Shown here: piece by piece, positions 24,580-36,712 of the stretch
Position numbering within the stretch: the stretch's first letter is position 1
Layout: the number at the start of each line of letters is the position of its first letter
Assembly (NCBI GenBank): GCA_963576475.1
Contig: OY754984.1
Coordinates: 21,601,215-21,665,214 of the forward strand
Direction: 5' to 3'
DNA length: 64,000 nucleotides
DNA from: Molanna angustata
Lineage: Eukaryota > Arthropoda > Insecta > Trichoptera > Molannidae
The notes under the pieces: model-generated
What the model was told of the DNA's origin: nothing
What the model saw: only the letters and a program-made list of their open reading frames with translations
Databases searched by the model: none
Translations under genes and position numbers: made by a program

Positions 24580-24720
24580 CAGCGAAACACGACACATGCG
24601 TGTATCTCCACACAACAGTTTCGTCTCACTTAAAAAGGCACTATATTCAGAATGCTGAACTATGTGAGATGTTATTTTGCCTCTTGTCATTTTTTGATCA
24701 CCCGGCTTCTAAATCAATGA
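24580..24720 (-). repeat. interspersed repeat R2 fragment (minus-oriented)
   Basis: Shares 'gtctcac(t/c)taaaaaggca', 'tattttgcctcttg' and 'gatca(c)cccggct' words with 58905-59115 (same orientation) and, inverted, with 36455-36712. Probably the 3' part of a LINE or SINE; class not determined. Confidence 0.6.
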
Positions 24721-25312
24721 TAATAGAAAAAAGTGAAAACACTATTGTCAGCTGGTGATCTATTCTAAATTGTTTCGTTAAATATTTTATTTTCATGATC
24801 TTATATTTTCATTTAATTTTTATTAACTAGTCTGTTTCGAGTATTTATTTTTCATGTACCTATTTCTCAAGAATTCTACTATACTAAAATTCTCCTAAAA
24901 ATGACCAGGCATTTGCGCATGTCTCCGCCCATTACGCGTATTTATCTCCGCTTTACTAAATAAATAGGGTAAAAAAAACCCAAGTCAATTTGGCGAGGTG
25001 ATGATTTTATTTTTAAACAATATTTTTCATTATATCCACAGGTTATCGCAGGCCCTACTCCATCCATTATTTTTTTTTTATCTTAATAACAAAAATTTGG
25101 AACAATATATAATAAAAATAAATTATTTTATTGAAATATAGAATCAAAAGTTTAATTAACAGTTAACAAACATATATTAAAATACAAATTATTTTATTAA
25201 CCTCTTTTAGGATCTTTTTAGTAAGAACAATTAATTAGTTAAAATATAACAGGAATCGCACTGGGCGAAAAGCCTATTCTGAGGTACTAATCTTAAGACA
25301 TTATTAGTCTTA

Positions 25313-26147
25313 GGCCCGATCTTTCAATCGTCAGATAAACTACCAGATAAAATTTATTCGACAAATAACGCCTTTATCGGTCGAATAAAAAAAAATGCGT
25401 TTTTCAATTCTCGGATAGCAGTTACTGGTTAGATAAACCTACTATCTATACAATAAAGTTATCTGCACGTTAGACCACTAGATAGGAACTTATCTGTCAA
25501 ATAACAACTGTCAGATGAAGCAAGTTAGCGTTTTCTATGATCAGTTGTTGTGTTTTGTGCTGATTGAAGCCCGCCGAAAGGTTATTTATCATGGATTTCG
25601 ATATACTTGAGGATATCTCAATCATGGAAGAATACGAAATGATAAACGAGTTCAATCCGGAGTACAATGTTCGTCAACGGAAAGATCATTTCAATGATTG
25701 GGATGATCAAGAGTTTCTTCGACGTTTTAGGCTGAAGAAATCTATTACTCACGAGTTGTTATCACTCATCATTCACGAATTGCAACAGTAAAATTAAGTG
25801 CTCTTTCTCTTTTTTTGTCCATTTTGACAATATGCAATAACTGTAAAGATCACACGAACACAGAATGCAGGTTAGGAACAGACGAACTGTCAAAATTTTA
25901 ACCGCATGTTTTAACATGAGCACATGCGCAACTTGTCTCTTTCCTTCACGTACGATTTTGATATATGCATCTCTATTACACATAGAAATGTTACCAGGTA
26001 TAAAAATAAGGGTCTACCCATTAACAATCTAGCGAATAAATGTTCATTGAAAAACGCCCTTCATTTTATTTGATAGATAAAATATGGAATTAATTTATTC
26101 GACAGATAACTATCTGGTGCTTTATTTGACGATTGAAAGATCGTCCC
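25313..26147 (+). mobile_element. PIF/Harbinger non-autonomous derivative (835 bp)
   Basis: Terminal inverted repeats GG(C/G)(C/A)CGATCTTTCAATCGTC match over about 37 bp with few mismatches. The 3-bp target duplication TTA flanks both ends (25310-25312 and 26148-26150), the rule for PIF/Harbinger elements. Only the first part of a transposase frame remains inside. Confidence 0.85.
25591..25791 (+). pseudogene. Harbinger transposase N-terminal remnant (66 aa)
   Basis: From ATG 25591 the frame encodes 66 residues, acidic at first (EDISIMEEYEMINEF) and then RQRKDHFNDWDDQEFLRRFRLKKS, which resembles the N-terminal segment just ahead of the DDE nuclease in Harbinger transposases (R.D.F..WD..EF..RFR). 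The frame stops after HELQQ; the D,D,E catalytic region and the Myb-like partner gene are absent. It may still be translated, but it cannot be an active transposase. Confidence 0.65.
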
Positions 26148-26651
26148 TTAATCGACAAGTTAAATCTTATAAAAACCTATATGATAAAATATTTATTTTA
26201 ATGAGCAATTTATAACCTGTGGCATAACAACTTTTATTTCTCTTAACTGGCGAAAGTGACGAACTTGGGGTAATATTTTCCATGTTTCTATGACACTGAC
26301 TGTTAATAACTACACTGGGTATGTCGACTGACTTAACTTATGATTAACCTGTGATAAGTCGACCGTTTATTGCAGTGGGCGGTACCTGCGCAAAGGGGGT
26401 CTAAAAACGGTTCTTAGTTGGTCGCTCATAGGAGAATTTTACTATACTCATTTTCACATAGCAAGTCTGTTTCAAATATTTTTTAAATCCCTCTTCCTCA
26501 AGGATTCTATTATTGTATTAACAAACATATTATCTTTTTTTTCATTTCCACATTACTCAAGTGTATTTCCCATTCAAGTCCTCAAGGAGTGTTTTTTGAT
26601 CACTTTCGCATAACTCAAGAATTCTATTGCTGTTTTCAATAATTTCATGTC

Positions 26652-26865
26652 AGACTTTTATCATAAATATTATCAGGGGGCTCAAACTGACTTTCTATTT
26701 GGGCCCACAAATTCTAATGAGTACTTTATCTTTTTCTCTCTTTCCCTTATCTCATATTAGACATTTCTTCATAAATCTGATCAGGGGGCTCATGCTGTCT
26801 TCTTTTTGAGCCCACTGATTTGTTCGACCAGTCATTCTAACGGGTACATTTTCTCCCCTTTTTAG
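26652..26865 (+). repeat. 108-bp tandem duplication at a splice acceptor
   Basis: Two copies (about 26652-26759 and 26760-26865) share 'tatcagggggctca', 'tttgggcccac(a/t)' and a pyrimidine-rich end with AG. The second copy supplies the acceptor of the first visible EF-hand-gene exon (ttctcccctttttag). The first copy ends ctcatattag and might be an older or alternative acceptor. Confidence 0.6.
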
Positions 26866-27162
26866 CGGTCCTTCCCGACCAACAGCAGCAGCAGCATAAG
26901 CGGCAGCCCCCCTCGCTGCACGGGTGACAGCTGCCCCATCGACATGACCAGGCTGCGGCGCAACAGCTCCTCCAGCACCGGTGTGCCCGACCACCGCTGC
27001 ATGAGCACCTCTGCGCCTGCCTCCTACAACAGCGTGTTGGTCAGGAGGTTCAGTAAGAGCGCGGAGCCCGAGAGGGAGGAGAGAAAGAGGGAGAAGGAAG
27101 ACAGCGATTCAGACTCGGATTCAGATTCAGACTCCGAGACGGAATCCAAGGGAAAGGAAAGA
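26866..27162 (+). CDS. EF-hand gene, N-terminal extension exon
   Basis: The frame is closed upstream by a stop inside the acceptor itself (TAG 26863-26865), so the exon starts at 26866 or a start codon lies within it (ATG 26944 is the first in frame). It encodes 99 residues: a Ser-rich stretch from a CAG/AGC repeat, a basic Ser-rich middle (RLRRNSSSSTG), and an EREERKREK helix followed by a (DS)n run and ETESKGKER. The donor GTATGA leaves phase 0 and joins exactly to the next exon. Such a disordered acidic tail is not usual in sarcoplasmic calcium-binding proteins and may be isoform-specific. Upstream exons were not found. Confidence 0.6.
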
Positions 27163-29103
27163 GTATGAAAATTTTATTTATAATTGTTAGCAAAATCTTA
27201 ATTACCTTTTATTGAATTTTTGATTATTAGTTTTAATATAATTACCAACTTCGTACCACCTAATAGTCAATGAATGTCATGTTAACTTCTAGAAGGCAAT
27301 CGTGGTTTCACGAATCCAGGCCCATGAGCACAGGTTACCAGAGTAGGTACCAGTCATAATAGGTGAGCCACACGGGCTTGTGACCATGTATGTGGACTTA
27401 AGGGGCTCCTTTGTACCTATTTTTCAATTAGATATTACAAAACGAATCATTTTGAAAAAAAAAAACTTTGACAGTTTGGATATCAATAAAGAAAATAATT
27501 TCTTCACTTTTTAATTATGTTCTGAACATTATCAAAAAGTTAAGGAATATTTTTCGTTATACTATCTAAGTTTTTTTTTTGAAAACGATTTGATAAGTAA
27601 TAATGATAGTATATCAAATTGAAAAATACTTGAGAATTTCTTAAATAAAGCTTCAAATGACATTAACATTATTATAATATCCTTATGTTGGGGTTGTAGT
27701 AGAGATGAATATACATATACATACTCTGTCTTCTTCAATATAGATATATTAACAGTATAATATTACAATGATACACGACAATATGGACAATATACAATAG
27801 TGAACTCTTTAACAGCCTTAAGAATAAAGATGGCGGTGTTCCAACTCCTCTATTGTATACACTCAGTCGCTCATGCTGTCTCGCATGCATTCATACTTTA
27901 ACATATCTCACAATTATAAATTGAATTACCTGATCATTTAAGAATTTCAACCACATCAGATTTGTTATATAAGTCACAAATAAAGACAATTTAAAGTGGT
28001 GTAAATATGTCAACATATTTACTATTTTATCAAGAGATAAGGAGTGCCCACTAAGTTTTTATAATATCTTATATTTTTTATCTAAAAATATAACTAGCTG
28101 TTTACACTTAGCTTCATTGTAAATTTTACTATCTTGCTCGGAGATGATAAGAGAGTTTGCGTTTTTATTTTTTAGCCAAAATGTATAGTAATTTGTCTGT
28201 TATGAATCTATCAAATAAAGTATTGAAGTGTTTTTTCACATTATTAGGTTTTTATTACCAATGTTATTTAAGATACATTACAATCTCCCATATCTGGCTC
28301 ATAGCTATCCATTAATATATCCAATAATTCCACGTCCAATAATCTGGTACTACGCATTTAAAAAAGTATGTTGCTTTATTTGTATTTTATCAATTAACTT
28401 TAATATTTACTCATTTTACTTCCATTCGGATCTGCCACTCTTTTGCACACATAAGGGCTGGATTATTAAGAATGGTGTGTTCAAAAAGTACAAATTCATC
28501 TTAGTAAAAATAGCAATGAATTTCCTTAAATCCTGAACAGTGTTTCCAGTCAAGAACATAATGAAATGTGAGGATATTTATTTTAAATAATCTTCTCTGT
28601 TGAGAATCAAACCCAAGACTCTAAAATTATTTTGCAAGACATTGATTAGAACTATTGCTAGTCATTTAAAAATCATGTTTAAAATTAAATATAGCGGAAA
28701 TATATTTAATATTAAATATATTTCATCAGTGGCGACTTCTAATTGGCTGTTTAATTATTATATTAGATGTAACACTATAATGTATATCTGTCAGTCTTCC
28801 TAAAATTTATGAATGACATAAAAGAAATGTCTAGGGCCCAAGACCAAGTTTTGTCTGTTAATCTTTTATTAAAACTATTATTTTCATCTATAAAATTCCA
28901 TTTATTTTTCTTAGTATCCAATACAATACAACTATACAAAATTACACCCATATATATAATATTTTCTTTTTCATAGAACTATCAATTGACCATAGATAAT
29001 ATGTAAATGTGCATACCGCTCAACAATTTAAATATGCATGAATGAATTCCCAATACTTTGGATGTTTATTGCAGTTTATTAATATTTTGTATTTCATTTG
29101 CAG

Positions 29104-29265
29104 TCGGAATTTTGGAGGCGCAAGATGCGCACATTCCATGGTCTCCTAGACGTCAATAAAGATGGTGTCATCTCGTACGATGACTTCCAACTGCTGGCCA
29201 AGAGGTTCGCCGATCTCGGACATTTGGACGAAGAACAGGCACAAGAATTCAAAGAAGTCGTAAGG
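29104..29265 (+). CDS. sarcoplasmic calcium-binding/calexcitin-like protein, EF-hand 1 exon
   Basis: 54 codons, phase 0 at both ends (acceptor tttgcag, donor GTAAGT). The exon starts SEFWRRKMRTFHGLLDVNKD, and the loop D-V-N-K-D-G-V-I-S-Y-D-D is a canonical 12-residue EF-hand with Asp at 1, Asn at 3, Asp at 5, Gly at 6, Ile at 8 and Asp at 12. Family knowledge: invertebrate sarcoplasmic calcium-binding proteins and calexcitins are cytosolic Ca2+ buffers or sensors of muscle and neurons, about 180-190 residues long. Exons 2-5 here total 177 residues, close to that length. Confidence 0.9.
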
Positions 29266-29524
29266 GTAAGTTCATTTTTGATATTTATATATTCTTTTAC
29301 TAGGTATTTAACTTTAATTTATCGTTTCTCCAACGTTTCCTTCAATTACACTGCATTTCCTGGCATTCTCTACAATTTATAAATCTGTAAATAAAAATCA
29401 CAAAACTACTAAGTAATAAAATTTATTTAGGGATATTTGTCTGTTGTTTTGTTAGATTTTGTACATTTACAAATAATTTATATTGATAAATTACCATTAA
29501 TTAAAAACGAGTTTACTTTTAAGT

Positions 29525-29890
29525 TTCCCAAACTTGGGGTCACTTTGAAATATTTGACAGTTAAAAAAATTTATAAGCACTGATAAGATATCCTTCAAAA
29601 TCTAATGGGGTCTAACGAGTATTAGATTTACAAATTTGCAAAATTTGTGAAGAATCAAATGAAAAATTTAGTCTATAATCAATGAAGTAGAATAATCACG
29701 TCATTCACACACACACTTACACAGATACATTGTGATGAAACTTTCAGAATAAAATCTCAGCATAATACTCATTGATAATCTGCATTAAATAACCTTAAAA
29801 ATGCAAATTCATAACTCCCCACTATATCCCCTTGGGGTAGTGAGGAGTAATAAGTATCTACCTGTAGTGTCATTTATGTGTCTTGAGACT
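29525..29890 (+). repeat. interspersed repeat R1 (plus-oriented copy)
   Basis: Inverted relative of 20660-21075: starts at 'aaacttggggtcactttgaa', contains 'gatatccttcaaaatctaat' and ends near 'ccccttggggtagtgagg'. Lies in the second visible intron of the EF-hand gene. Confidence 0.65.
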
Positions 29891-30154
29891 AACTTCATCT
29901 GAAGTAAATGCCTAGACACTTTACCAAAAAATTTAATGATTTGCTTTCTTTATCTATGTATGCTTTGTGGAATTTAACTATAACTGTGAACATCACAAGA
30001 ATTTAAATATAAATAATGATATTTTGTCACATATAGGTATACATTTTATGTGATAACACCTGGTGTCATCATTATGTATTTTTTAGTTATTATCATTTTC
30101 ACCATTGCATAATAAATTGTTGCAATTGAGATAATCTTTAGCTGTGACAATTTA

Positions 30155-30360
30155 ATGTCAACTTAAGTTACACTAACTCAATCCACAGTTATTAATGTAG
30201 TGTCAAATTAGGTTACATTGACTCTATCTACAGTTATTAATGTAGTGTCAAATTAGGTTACATTAACTCAATCTAAGTTATTAATGTAGTGTCAAATTAG
30301 GTCACATTAATTCAATCTACAGTAGTTATTAATGTAGTGTCAAATCAAGTTACATTTAAC
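30155..30360. repeat. about 45-bp tandem repeat
   Basis: Four to five copies of a unit with 'ttaatgtagtgtcaaattag' and 'gttacatt(g/a)actc(t/a)atctac'. Intronic. Confidence 0.8.
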
Positions 30361-30519
30361 CTGGGCTGTATTTTTCAATCATAATGAGAACTATTAGGAT
30401 AAAAAATAGATATATGGAAAGAAAGAGTGATTTGAAAGTTACTGATAATAAGACTCGAAATGAGATCACTGAAAGAAGTAATTATTAAATGTATGATTGA
30501 ATAGATGTTATTGAAATTG

Positions 30520-30660
30520 TCGACTGCCTTAGGATAAAGGTAAGTCGTTTAGTTTCTGTACGACATCATGAGTTTGATTCCCAGTAGTGGAAGTTATTAA
30601 AATTATTTCTCACGCATTGGTTTATATATGGTAATAGCCACATGTACAGGGTGTATATTG
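30520..30660 (+). mobile_element. SINE family 3 fragment
   Basis: 'cgtttagtttctgtacgaca' plus a degenerate B box 'gagtttgattcccag' and 'atttctcacgcattgg' parallel the intact copy at 54650-54860. Diverged, intronic. Confidence 0.55.
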
Positions 30661-31314
30661 TTTCAGAAAGACAGAAAAGTTTGGCATGATCATGTAAATA
30701 ATGTTTTTTTTTTTGAGAAAGAAAAATCAGTAACATGCACTTGAAAGTTTATAGATGTGAAAGAAACAATGAGTTTCGGGAAGGATTGAAGTGTGTGGGA
30801 TGGGGTTTTGTCTGCCTATCTCATTACATATGTAGTGATGTGTAAGTACAGCATTTTTTTTATCTCCGGCTTGGTTGTATTTAACAAAATAAATAATTTG
30901 TCATAACTCATTCTATCATTAAATGTAAACATACTTTTTGAGATAATAACCTCTATTGCGTTACATTCAATTGTTTTGATTTTTTCTTACTTTTTAAATT
31001 TGTCCGAGACATTAATAATTGTTTTTCTGATTAATCAAATTATGTATGTACGTAATATCAAAGGTGAAAGATAAAGCAATGTCGATAGTCTATAAGTACT
31101 CGTAATCTATACAATGGCCTTAACAGTTTAAATAAACATTGAAAAGTGTTTTTTGAGTGTCTTGATGTTGTAACAAATATTAGGTATATGTAAACTTCTT
31201 TCAAAGTATACTAAATTTAGTTAATGTTTATTTGGAGTATAAAATTAAAAATTACTTTTAACTGAGGAAGATACAAAAAAATGGACACGTAAGAATAATA
31301 TGCAAAGGACTCTA

Positions 31315-31997
31315 GGACCCGAATGCACAGTCCTAGGTACCTAAATACTAACTCCTAACCTCACTGGAGTATTTAGTATTCTTAAATTAGCAATTGCGTT
31401 GCAGAGACATCCCTAACTAAATACTACGCCAAACTTAAGGTCGATGGCGTAGAATTTCACATTATTGTGTATGAAGAAAAGAAATAGATAGCTTTCTATG
31501 GGCTTAGAAAGCTATTTCTTTTCTGACGTTTGATGTTTAAAATGTTTTTTTGCTATAACAACACAAACATATGCAACCAACTTCACACTAACAGCTCGAT
31601 ATCACGATTTTTCTGAAATTCCAGCGAATTTTCGGCATCTCGTATGGATCCCTGAATACTCTGTTTGGTATTTGATTTGACAAAATTACCAAATACATAT
31701 TTGTCGAAGTCTCTAAAATCATCATCTTTGAAAACATCTCGTATTTTAGTACTAAACCACTCGTAAGGTTCCTCGCGATCAACCTTACTTTTTGACAGAT
31801 TGCAAATGTTAGTTTACGTCGACGCGCATGCGCTAAGTATTTAGATATGTCTCTGCAATGCAATTCTCATACAAAAACTTCGTAGCATCCTCTAGTTAGG
31901 AAGTCACATGATCTCCTAACTTAAGTGAGCGACTGTGTAATGAAAACATGGTTAGTATTTAGAATTTAGTATTTAGGTAGGACTCTGCATTCGGACC
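31315..31997. mobile_element. MITE with long terminal inverted repeats (683 bp)
   Basis: The ends GGACCCGAATGCACAGTCCT and, read from the other side, GGTCCGAATGCAGAGTCCT are inverted repeats; further in, 'cctaaatactaa' and 'ttgcagagacat' are again paired, so the arms extend well over 100 bp. TA dinucleotides flank both ends (31313-31314, 31998-31999), suggesting a Tc1/mariner-like target. A second hairpin lies inside (31475-31525: aagaaatagatagctttcta against tagaaagctatttctttt). The minus-strand frame at 31588-31863 has no known domain. Confidence 0.7.
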
Positions 31998-34149
31998 TAT
32001 GACTACAATAACTTGCCAGAACAACTAAAAAATATGGAAATAAAAGCATTCCAACGTGAATTGATCCAGACAAGAACTGAAGTAAAGTGTTGCTTCATAT
32101 GAACGACTACTATATTACAATTACAACGTTTACTATAAATTATAAGCCAAACGGGTTTTTAATATTAATTATAAATATGAAAAAAATTAAGGTTCTTATT
32201 AAATTATGAACAATGGCTGATTTTATTTAATCAACATAAGGAAACTCTAGTAATCAGTACTTTGCCTTGAATTTTCTTCAACTTTTGGTGCGCCATGGTG
32301 TCGAGATCGCTAATCTAGAAAGTTCCATAAGCTATTGTTCATGTTATCTATTTTTTTGGTATTTAAGTACCATAAAAATACAGACAAATAAAATTTTTAA
32401 AAAACATTTGAAGTAGTTGGCAATATTGTTATGTTATCTATGGTAAATAAAGTTCTAATCATACATAAACATTTACCTTTCTACCATTATTTATTCTATA
32501 CATTATTTACAGTAAATGTATTTTTTTCTGATTTTGCACCTCTAATTGGAAAACAGATAACTATTTCGCATAATTTGCGATTGAACCAATCTGGCTCAAG
32601 GTTTTTTTTTTCATTCAGGGTTTTGTAAGGACATACACATTTTGTTTAAATATATATCATTGTTTTGCTTGTTCAGAATTTAAAATTTGCTAAATTATGT
32701 ATTAATTCAACACATATTCAATAAGACTGATAACAATCCTCGATTCATAAGCTACAAACTTCAGAATCAAACTGCATAAGTTACAAATACATTGTATTTT
32801 TAGTTTTGATTATTAACCTTTTCCGTGCTAAGCGTATGCGAAACAATGTAACACCTCAGTGCGGCGCAATTTTCGGACAAAATTAAAATCGTTATATCTC
32901 AATAACTACTCACTTGAGATACTTGAAATCTTCGACGAGAATATTTGTTTTTAGCTGTTTTAAATGTTGAGTACATTTTTTTGTTTATTTTGTTTTTCTG
33001 CATACTATTTAACTGATTTTTACAACATTCCAGCTCACAAAACCATGACTTATTAGCAAAAAAATATCACATAGGTAAAAAAAGATATAGGAATGTATAT
33101 AGTGAATAAAAATCAGCTTAAAATTTATGAATTTTTAAGTATTTCTTCGAAAACAAACACAGTTTTCAACAATTGCTTAGTGCCTTATACATTTGTATGA
33201 AGTTTATCTGTAAGCGCTATGACCTATGCGCCGCTGCACCGCGACTTTATCAACTTATATAGTAGAAAATAGTCATAAAATCATTGGTTGTTATAAATAA
33301 TACTGAAATAACTCAACAGGCTCTGAGTACTTACTTTTTCGGAACATTTATAAAAGCAAAATTCATTCATAATAGCAAAAAATGTTAAATGTATTTTGTC
33401 TATCACCTAGTAAAATTTTCAAAGTCGGTAACACAAAAAATCGAAGTTACTCTAAAAAACTCATGAACTTTAAAAAAAGTTATTTTGAAATATGAATCAA
33501 CGTTTAAGACACAAATAAAAACATATAAATTTGCAACAAAATACTTTGCTTTTATAAACTAAATAAAAACCTAACATAATTATTTTTCTAAACCGGCGCA
33601 CAATCTCTACGAACTCGGATATGGGTTATAAGCAACATTAATATCCATACAAAGCGGTATCTCAGTGCAGGTCTCGATTACGTATCGAGATGAAATAGAT
33701 AAAAAGTAAACACTCTACTGCCATCTACCGAATTTTTTTAAAATTTTTTTAAAAACGTATTTACTTAGATAAATGATTCGGTTACACGATGTAATTATTA
33801 TTTTTTGGATATGTCGATAAATAAGATTTCTACAGCGAGTTAAAGTGGAGCATTATCCATCACGATTACCTATCGAGATCCGCACTGGTGTAGCGTATGA
33901 TTCATCACGATAACGTCTCGAGATTAGCACTGAAACGGTTAATAGCAGAACTTAAATCAATGTCTAAATATATCCCAGCAAAGTCATAGTTTTTTTAATA
34001 TGTATTTTGATAATAATTTAAAAATAAATATGTTATCTTAATGTCATTGCAATAGATGTTTTTTTTACTAGGTAATATGTATTAAATAAACTGCTGTGTT
34101 TATTTATCTATGATAATAATGACACACTTCATTATGTGTTTGCGTCTTT
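31998..34149. other. intronic DNA of the EF-hand gene
   Basis: No exon or named repeat recognised. There are locally G+C-richer words near 32820-32880 and 33890-33935 that share a 'gcac/gcgg ... cgagat' flavour and may mark a decayed repeat. Confidence 0.35.
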
Positions 34150-34312
34150 CACCAGGGGGGCAAGTCTGGTCAAACGTCGTAATCAAAACCGTCCATGATT
34201 ACCCATATCATGGATATAATTATCTTATGGAGTTCTGTAATATATTAAGATGTTATAGAACTCCATAAGATAATTATATCCATCATATGGGTAAACTTGC
34301 CCCCCTGGTATG
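34150..34312. mobile_element. foldback MITE F2 (intact copy)
   Basis: The outer arms 'accaggggggcaagt' and 'acttgcccccctggt' face each other, and a perfect 27-bp inverted repeat (34210-34236 against 34257-34283, atggatataattatcttatg...) sits inside, with a 20-nt loop. A related copy at 61874-62460 is interrupted by a LINE. Confidence 0.8.
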
Positions 34313-36109
34313 CTTGTATTAGGTTGATATAAAAATTCATATCTGTTTGATTAATAATAATACAATGCCTTATGTTTGTATTCGATTGATCTTAAATAAT
34401 ACGAGGCTGTTGATAGATTTTTTTATCGGCCACATGTTTGTCTACAATAATTGCAACAGCTCCTTTAGTCTGGACTTTATTGAAACAGTAAAAAAATAAT
34501 TTTGGAATGGACTCATCCATTTTTTTACTCACAATATCGCAAATATTTTGTCTATTAACTAATGTTTTCTTTTCATCATACTATAATAAACACCCTAAAC
34601 AAATCAAACTATTGTCATTTTTGTTTTGTACATAGAAACATTGGAGGAATGAATAAAGGACAAACCTAACCTAACTTTAGTCAGGTATTTTATATTAGTC
34701 ATTTAGCTAAGGGTTGTTCCTTAATAGAAATGGTTAAGAAAAATGTAGAAGTTGATATGTATCAGGAACAGCATCAATCAAAAAGAGATATTGTTTTCTG
34801 CCTACAAATAAAGAAAGTTATAATGGTTGTATTATTTTTAAATAGATTTAAATACAGAACAAAAAATCTGTTTTTAAAATTGCTTTGTTTTCAATAACAG
34901 TGTTGCCTTGTTGAGAACTATTTGGTCTGCATAGGAATGAAATATTTTCTTTGTTCTGAGTAGTTGACGTAATGTAATATTTAAAAAACATTACTTTTTA
35001 GTATAAAAAACAAGATGATTAATGTATGTAATTATCAAACAAGAATTAATGCGCATTGACTACCTAACCTTAATTCATGTCAATACAGATGTTTAAGTGT
35101 TTATCTATAGCGGTTGAAAACATTATTTTCGATAATTTCCATATACCTACAATAAAAAATATAATTTGTTAATTAAAAAGTAATTTTGTTTTGTAAGTAT
35201 TGTGTTTTTATTATTAATAATTATGTGTCACATATTATTAATAATTAATATATAGTTTTTCAATAAATGATTCTCACTCTTAGGTAATTATTGTGAATTT
35301 CAAGCCATTTTGTCTTTGACTGGCAGCAAAATCGCCAATCTTTATATTTTGATAATTCAGCTGCTAAGTATTTTTAATTAAAAAAAAGGATAACAATGAT
35401 ATTTTCCCGCCAAAATGCATCGTTGTTTAGGTTAGTAGTTGTTTACAGGGACATTTGCATCTTGTCAAACTTTGCACATATCACTTTAATTAATAATATT
35501 CTGCGCTGCAAACGTTGAGAGCCGCTGCGCTTGTGTTTATAAACATTATGTGTACTAACCACCTTGGGGCTTTTGTTCAAATAATATTATAGACTATTGT
35601 TTAAACAAATTTTTTATGGTATGCATAGTTTGTTATGTAGACCTTATTTTATATTATTTTTATATCAAGGACTGATATTCTATTTGAGGTTTGCAATATA
35701 CGCATTTGCATGACTAATCAATTTTGCGGATTATTTTTATTTGTTTGTGCTCATTGTTGCATACGTATTTACACTATTTCTGAAATGCAGTTAATCAAAG
35801 TATTTTTGCATATTAAAAAACTGATTTCGATCAACTGTCCCCTGCAAGTCAGACAAAACAGCCCAGAATTTGTATTAAGTACCACAAGTAAAAAGATAAT
35901 TGGATATACTTATTTTTATTTATTTTATAATAGTAAACTATACAATCTCACTAATGAGCACACAAGTGGGTCAAATTAAAGGAATATACAGATTAATATA
36001 GGTAAAATTAGTAAAAACTTAAACATTAGCACTAAATCGGTTATTAATTCAGTATGAATTAAATAAATGTTTTTTTGAAATAATCTATTATTCTTTTTCT
36101 TCTTTTAGG

Positions 36110-36319
36110 TTAATAATCTGTAGTGCTAGATTTTTCAAAGTGAGATTGTTCCATATTGTCTTTCTGCTGACTAACTGTCGTATCTGACATTTTTTGCAAA
36201 ATGGAGTTAGGACCACCAATATGTATGTTATATGTTGTACTGTGCATGTTCTCACTAAAGGTCTCGACTGTATCACCTCCCGTTAACTTTGAATACCTTA
36301 GTGATTTGTTGTCTACCAA
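36110..36319 (-). CDS. possible coding exon, unrecognised (69 aa)
   Basis: A minus-strand frame ends with TAA at 36110 and reads like real protein (LTGGDTVETFSENMHSTTYN, IHIGGPNSILQKMSDTTVSQ). A usable acceptor (attttattttcag) lies at 36324, but its phase-0 reading starts with a stop; 'attggtag' at about 36311 would allow a different phase. No partner exon was found upstream. It could be a last exon of a nested gene, a retrocopy, or chance. Confidence 0.25.
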   Translation of the reverse strand: MVDNKSLRYSKLTGGDTVETFSENMHSTTYNIHIGGPNSILQKMSDTTVSQQKDNMEQSHFEKSSTTDY

Positions 36320-36454
36320 TTACTGAAAATAAAATCTGAGTTTTTGTATTGCAAAAGAGAGTGGTTAGGATTATTCTTAATTTACGCCCAAGTGATTATT
36401 CTTAGCTGTGAGGCACCGGCTTAGAATAGTGCTTCCATTCTTTTAAATCATTGT

Positions 36455-36712
36455 TTTCAAGTGTCCCGTAAGAGCCGGGTAATCGAAAATACAACAGGCA
36501 ACAGTAACATCTCACATAGTTCAGCAATGAGGTTCACCACCCATTCTGAATGTAGTGCCTTTTTTGGTGAAACGAGACTGGTGTGTGGGTATACATAGAT
36601 GTGTTGTTCTCCCTTTTATAAGGCAATGCACACCCGGACACCTTTCGCTGGTTTACCCCACATTGTGGGATATGCCGTGATGGTATGAATGAATGAATGA
36701 AAATCTCATTAA
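36455..36712 (+). repeat. interspersed repeat R2 (plus-oriented copy)
   Basis: Runs from 'gtaagagccgggtaatcgaa' through 'gaggttcaccacccattctg' to 'taccccacattgtgggatat' and 'gccgtgatggtatg', ending in ATGA repeats. The inverted copy is at 58905-59115. The 3' simple repeat suggests a retroposon. Confidence 0.7.

Larger units (their letters stand above)
24880..26450. mobile_element. inverted-repeat element containing a Harbinger derivative
   Basis: The outer ends are related inverted repeats: 'tatactaaaattctcctaaa' with 'gaccaggcatttgcgcatgt' on the left, and on the right (reverse complement) 'tatagtaaaattctcctatg' with 'gcgaccaac ... ttgcgcaggta'. The inner Harbinger element (25313-26147) splits it. 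No own coding sequence is visible; class unknown. Confidence 0.5.

Noticed and set aside
26752..26994. Ala/Gly-rich minus-strand frame overlapping the N-terminal extension exon
   Set aside because: It is the shadow of the plus-strand exon with its GC-rich CAG/AGC repeat; the plus frame fits the splice phases.
28228..28536. 102-codon plus-strand frame in the EF-hand gene's first visible intron
   Set aside because: A+T-driven Ile/Phe/Tyr-rich composition and no splice or domain support.
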